Shown here piece by piece: positions 6,262-7,049 of a DNA stretch of 7,049 nucleotides (position 1 is the first letter of the stretch; each line of letters opens with the position of its first letter). The stretch comes from Verrucomicrobiota bacterium. GTDB taxonomy: Bacteria; Verrucomicrobiota; Kiritimatiellia; JAAZAB01. Position numbers and translations under genes: made by a program. The DNA lies in assembly GCA_018896395.1 (NCBI GenBank), contig JAHIMN010000132.1, positions 1-7,049 of the forward strand, in the 5' to 3' direction. Below the pieces are notes generated by a model that saw only the letters and a program-made list of their open reading frames with translations, did not search any database and was not told where the DNA came from.

Positions 6262-6279
6262 GTCAAAGGCCACTTTGAC
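6262..6279. promoter_or_regulatory. Perfect inverted repeat GTCAAAG-4-CTTTGAC, possible operator
   Basis: Two 7-base arms are exact inverted copies around GCCA. The centre lies roughly 65 bases upstream of the predicted transpeptidase transcription start, a position compatible with an activator site. A CCCCGGGG palindrome follows at 6284-6291. It could equally be part of a decayed repeat or insertion-sequence end; there is no transposase beside it. Confidence 0.35.
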
Positions 6280-6343
6280 GTAGCCCCGGGGTTAAAATGC
6301 CAGTCATTGATCGGCTGACAAATTGAGGCTAAACTCAAGGCAT

Positions 6344-6388
6344 TGGAAATTTTCCACCATTGGCGGATCCGCCTATAACTACGGCGGA
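6344..6388. repeat. Compound palindromic module upstream of comF
   Basis: Three nested symmetries lie end to end: TGGAAATTTTCCA (6344-6356); the perfect 12-base palindrome GGCGGATCCGCC (6362-6373); and TCCGCC (6368-6373) facing GGCGGA (6383-6388) around a 9-base TATAACTAC loop. CATTGG occurs at 6341-6346 and again at 6358-6363. TTGGAAAATTTTCCA-type strings are, from memory, common intergenic repeats in Kiritimatiellota/Verrucomicrobiota genomes. Confidence 0.55.
6351..6379 (+). promoter_or_regulatory. Possible comF promoter
   Basis: TTTCCA (6351-6356, four of six bases of TTGACA), a 17-base spacer, and TATAAC (6374-6379, five of six of TATAAT). The -10 box falls in the loop of the palindromic module, so chance or repeat-derived similarity is quite possible. 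If real, the comF leader would be about 98 bases and would include the 53-base palindrome. A weaker alternative is TTGATC-17-TAAACT at 6307-6335. Confidence 0.25.
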
Positions 6389-6396
6389 CAATTTTG

Positions 6397-6449
6397 GTAG
6401 GAGGGGCGCTATGCGCCGCGACCGTCGCCGCACATAGTGCGCCTCCCAC
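6397..6449. repeat. 53-base near-perfect palindrome (REP/MITE-like hairpin)
   Basis: Bases 6397-6449 are symmetric about 6423. Of 26 base pairs, 21 are Watson-Crick, one is G-T (6408/6438) and four are mismatches (6399/6447, 6405/6441, 6414/6432, 6417/6429). The arms begin GTAGGAGGGGCGC and end GCGCCTCCCAC, with GCGACCGTCG at the centre. There is no flanking T-run, so a terminator is unlikely. The pattern resembles, from memory, GTAGGAG...CGCGACCGTCGCG intergenic repeats of PVC and other environmental genomes. Confidence 0.75.
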
Positions 6450-6460
6450 ATGAAACAGTC

Positions 6461-6475
6461 GCCGCCTTTGGCGGC
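6461..6475 (+). promoter_or_regulatory. Hairpin overlapping the likely comF ribosome binding site
   Basis: GCCGCC, loop TTT, GGCGGC: a perfect 6-bp stem. The only purine-rich sequence before the comF ATG (GGCGG at 6470-6474, 9 bases upstream) is its 3' arm, so folding of the mRNA would hide the ribosome binding site. Whether this is regulation or just another copy of a small repeat hairpin cannot be told here. Confidence 0.4.
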
Positions 6476-6483
6476 TAATTCAA

Positions 6484-7049
6484 ATGAAGCCCATGCTGAA
6501 TGCCTTTATGGATGTCATCTTTCCGCGAACCTGTGCCGGGTGCGGGTGCGAGGTCGGTGGGCCTTGCGGGTATCTGTGCTGGGACTGCCTGACGCGGCTG
6601 GAGTGGATTCATCCGCCCTTTTGCCAGATCTGCGGGGACCCGTTGGAGGGTGAGGTGTCGTTTCCGGTCGTCTGCGCGGGGTGTACGGACCAACTGCCTG
6701 CCTTTGAACGGGCCCGATCGGTCGCGCGGTTCCGGGGCGTTTTGCGAACAATTCTGCATGATTTCAAGTATCGGGGAGCCACTTGGCTGAGCCGCGACCT
6801 GGCGGCCCTCCTGCAGGCCTGCTATGAAATCTACTTTGCCCGGGCCGGTCTGGATACCGTGACCTATGTGCCTCTCTATCCCGCGCGCGAGCGGGAACGC
6901 TCATATAATCAGGCGCTCCTGCTGGCGCAGGGCCTGGCCGCCGCCTGCCCGACCCTGGTTCTGCGCGCGTGTTTGCGCCGCGTCCGGCCTACGCCGTCAC
7001 AAACGCATTTGACAGCCGGTGAGCGACTTGCTAACGTTAAAGCCATATT
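6484..7049 (+). CDS. comF: ComF-family phosphoribosyltransferase-like protein, 3' end missing (partial)
   Basis: ComF proteins are cytoplasmic, required for natural transformation in several bacteria, and contain a zinc ribbon followed by a type I phosphoribosyltransferase fold; the substrate is unsettled. The open frame continues past the window end, with 188 residues visible. Seen in order: FPRTCAGCG with CxxC pairs C17/C20 and C32/C35, a second set C47/C50 and C64/C67, then the conserved LHDFKYRGATWLSRDLAALL (91-110), VPLYPARERERSYNQALLLA (129-148), and RRVRPTPSQTHLTAGERLANV (165-185). The VDDVxTTG-type PRPP loop should follow beyond the window. The start is uncertain: ATG at 6484 has a weak GGCGG upstream, while 6493 (MLNAFMDVIFP) and 6508 (MDVIFP) are in-frame alternatives closer to the usual ComF N-terminus. 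It is transcribed divergently from the transpeptidase gene. No other competence gene is visible. Confidence 0.93.
   Translation, partial: MKPMLNAFMDVIFPRTCAGCGCEVGGPCGYLCWDCLTRLEWIHPPFCQICGDPLEGEVSFPVVCAGCTDQLPAFERARSVARFRGVLRTILHDFKYRGATWLSRDLAALLQACYEIYFARAGLDTVTYVPLYPARERERSYNQALLLAQGLAAACPTLVLRACLRRVRPTPSQTHLTAGERLANVKAI

Noticed and set aside
6210..6449. Minus-strand open frame of 79 codons in the divergent gap (QPINDWHFNPGATSKWPLTHSAG...)
   Set aside because: It translates the 53-base palindrome, the GGCGGATCCGCC module and the CTTTGAC inverted repeat, has no recognisable domain or good ribosome binding site, and would cover the transpeptidase promoter. Most likely non-coding repeat DNA.

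Overview
The window is ordinary bacterial chromosome, with housekeeping genes packed in two opposed blocks. Coding DNA is fairly GC-rich with few gaps, while the gaps are AT-rich or palindromic. The organism is probably an uncultured or little-studied member of the PVC assemblage (Kiritimatiellota, Lentisphaerota or Verrucomicrobiota-like). This is an inference from three things: a COG0407-type uroporphyrinogen-decarboxylase-like gene, a plant-organelle-like histidyl-tRNA synthetase, and several kinds of short intergenic repeat that I associate from memory with such genomes. No rRNA or other taxonomic marker is present to confirm it.

Layout. The plus-strand block at the left edge is hisS (5' end cut off by the window) followed by a URO-D-family gene with an ATGA start/stop overlap. 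It converges on the minus-strand gene aspS. The two 3' ends overlap by 10 bases, and a hairpin plus short T-run lying inside the aspS tail is the likely terminator for the hisS block. Reading leftwards on the minus strand, the second block is an L,D-transpeptidase (LysM + YkuD), accA, then aspS. The gaps are 245 and 110 bases, both filled mostly by degenerate repeats. At the right edge, a 329-base divergent gap with a likely transpeptidase promoter and a series of palindromes leads to a plus-strand comF-type gene cut off by the window end.

Functionally the genes do not form one pathway. Two aminoacyl-tRNA synthetases serve translation, accA supplies malonyl-CoA for fatty acid synthesis, the transpeptidase acts on peptidoglycan in the envelope, ComF belongs to the DNA-uptake phosphoribosyltransferase-like family, and the URO-D homologue is of unknown substrate. 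I found no CRISPR array, tRNA, intact transposon, phage gene, toxin-antitoxin pair or defence cassette, and no convincing evidence for a new multi-gene system. The most unusual content is intergenic: a 53-base near-perfect palindrome, a ~145-base inverted repeat built of TTGGAATT-like units, TCGATTTTCGATT and TTCGCGT repeats, and three small three-base-loop GC hairpins placed at gene edges, one of which covers the likely ribosome binding site of comF.
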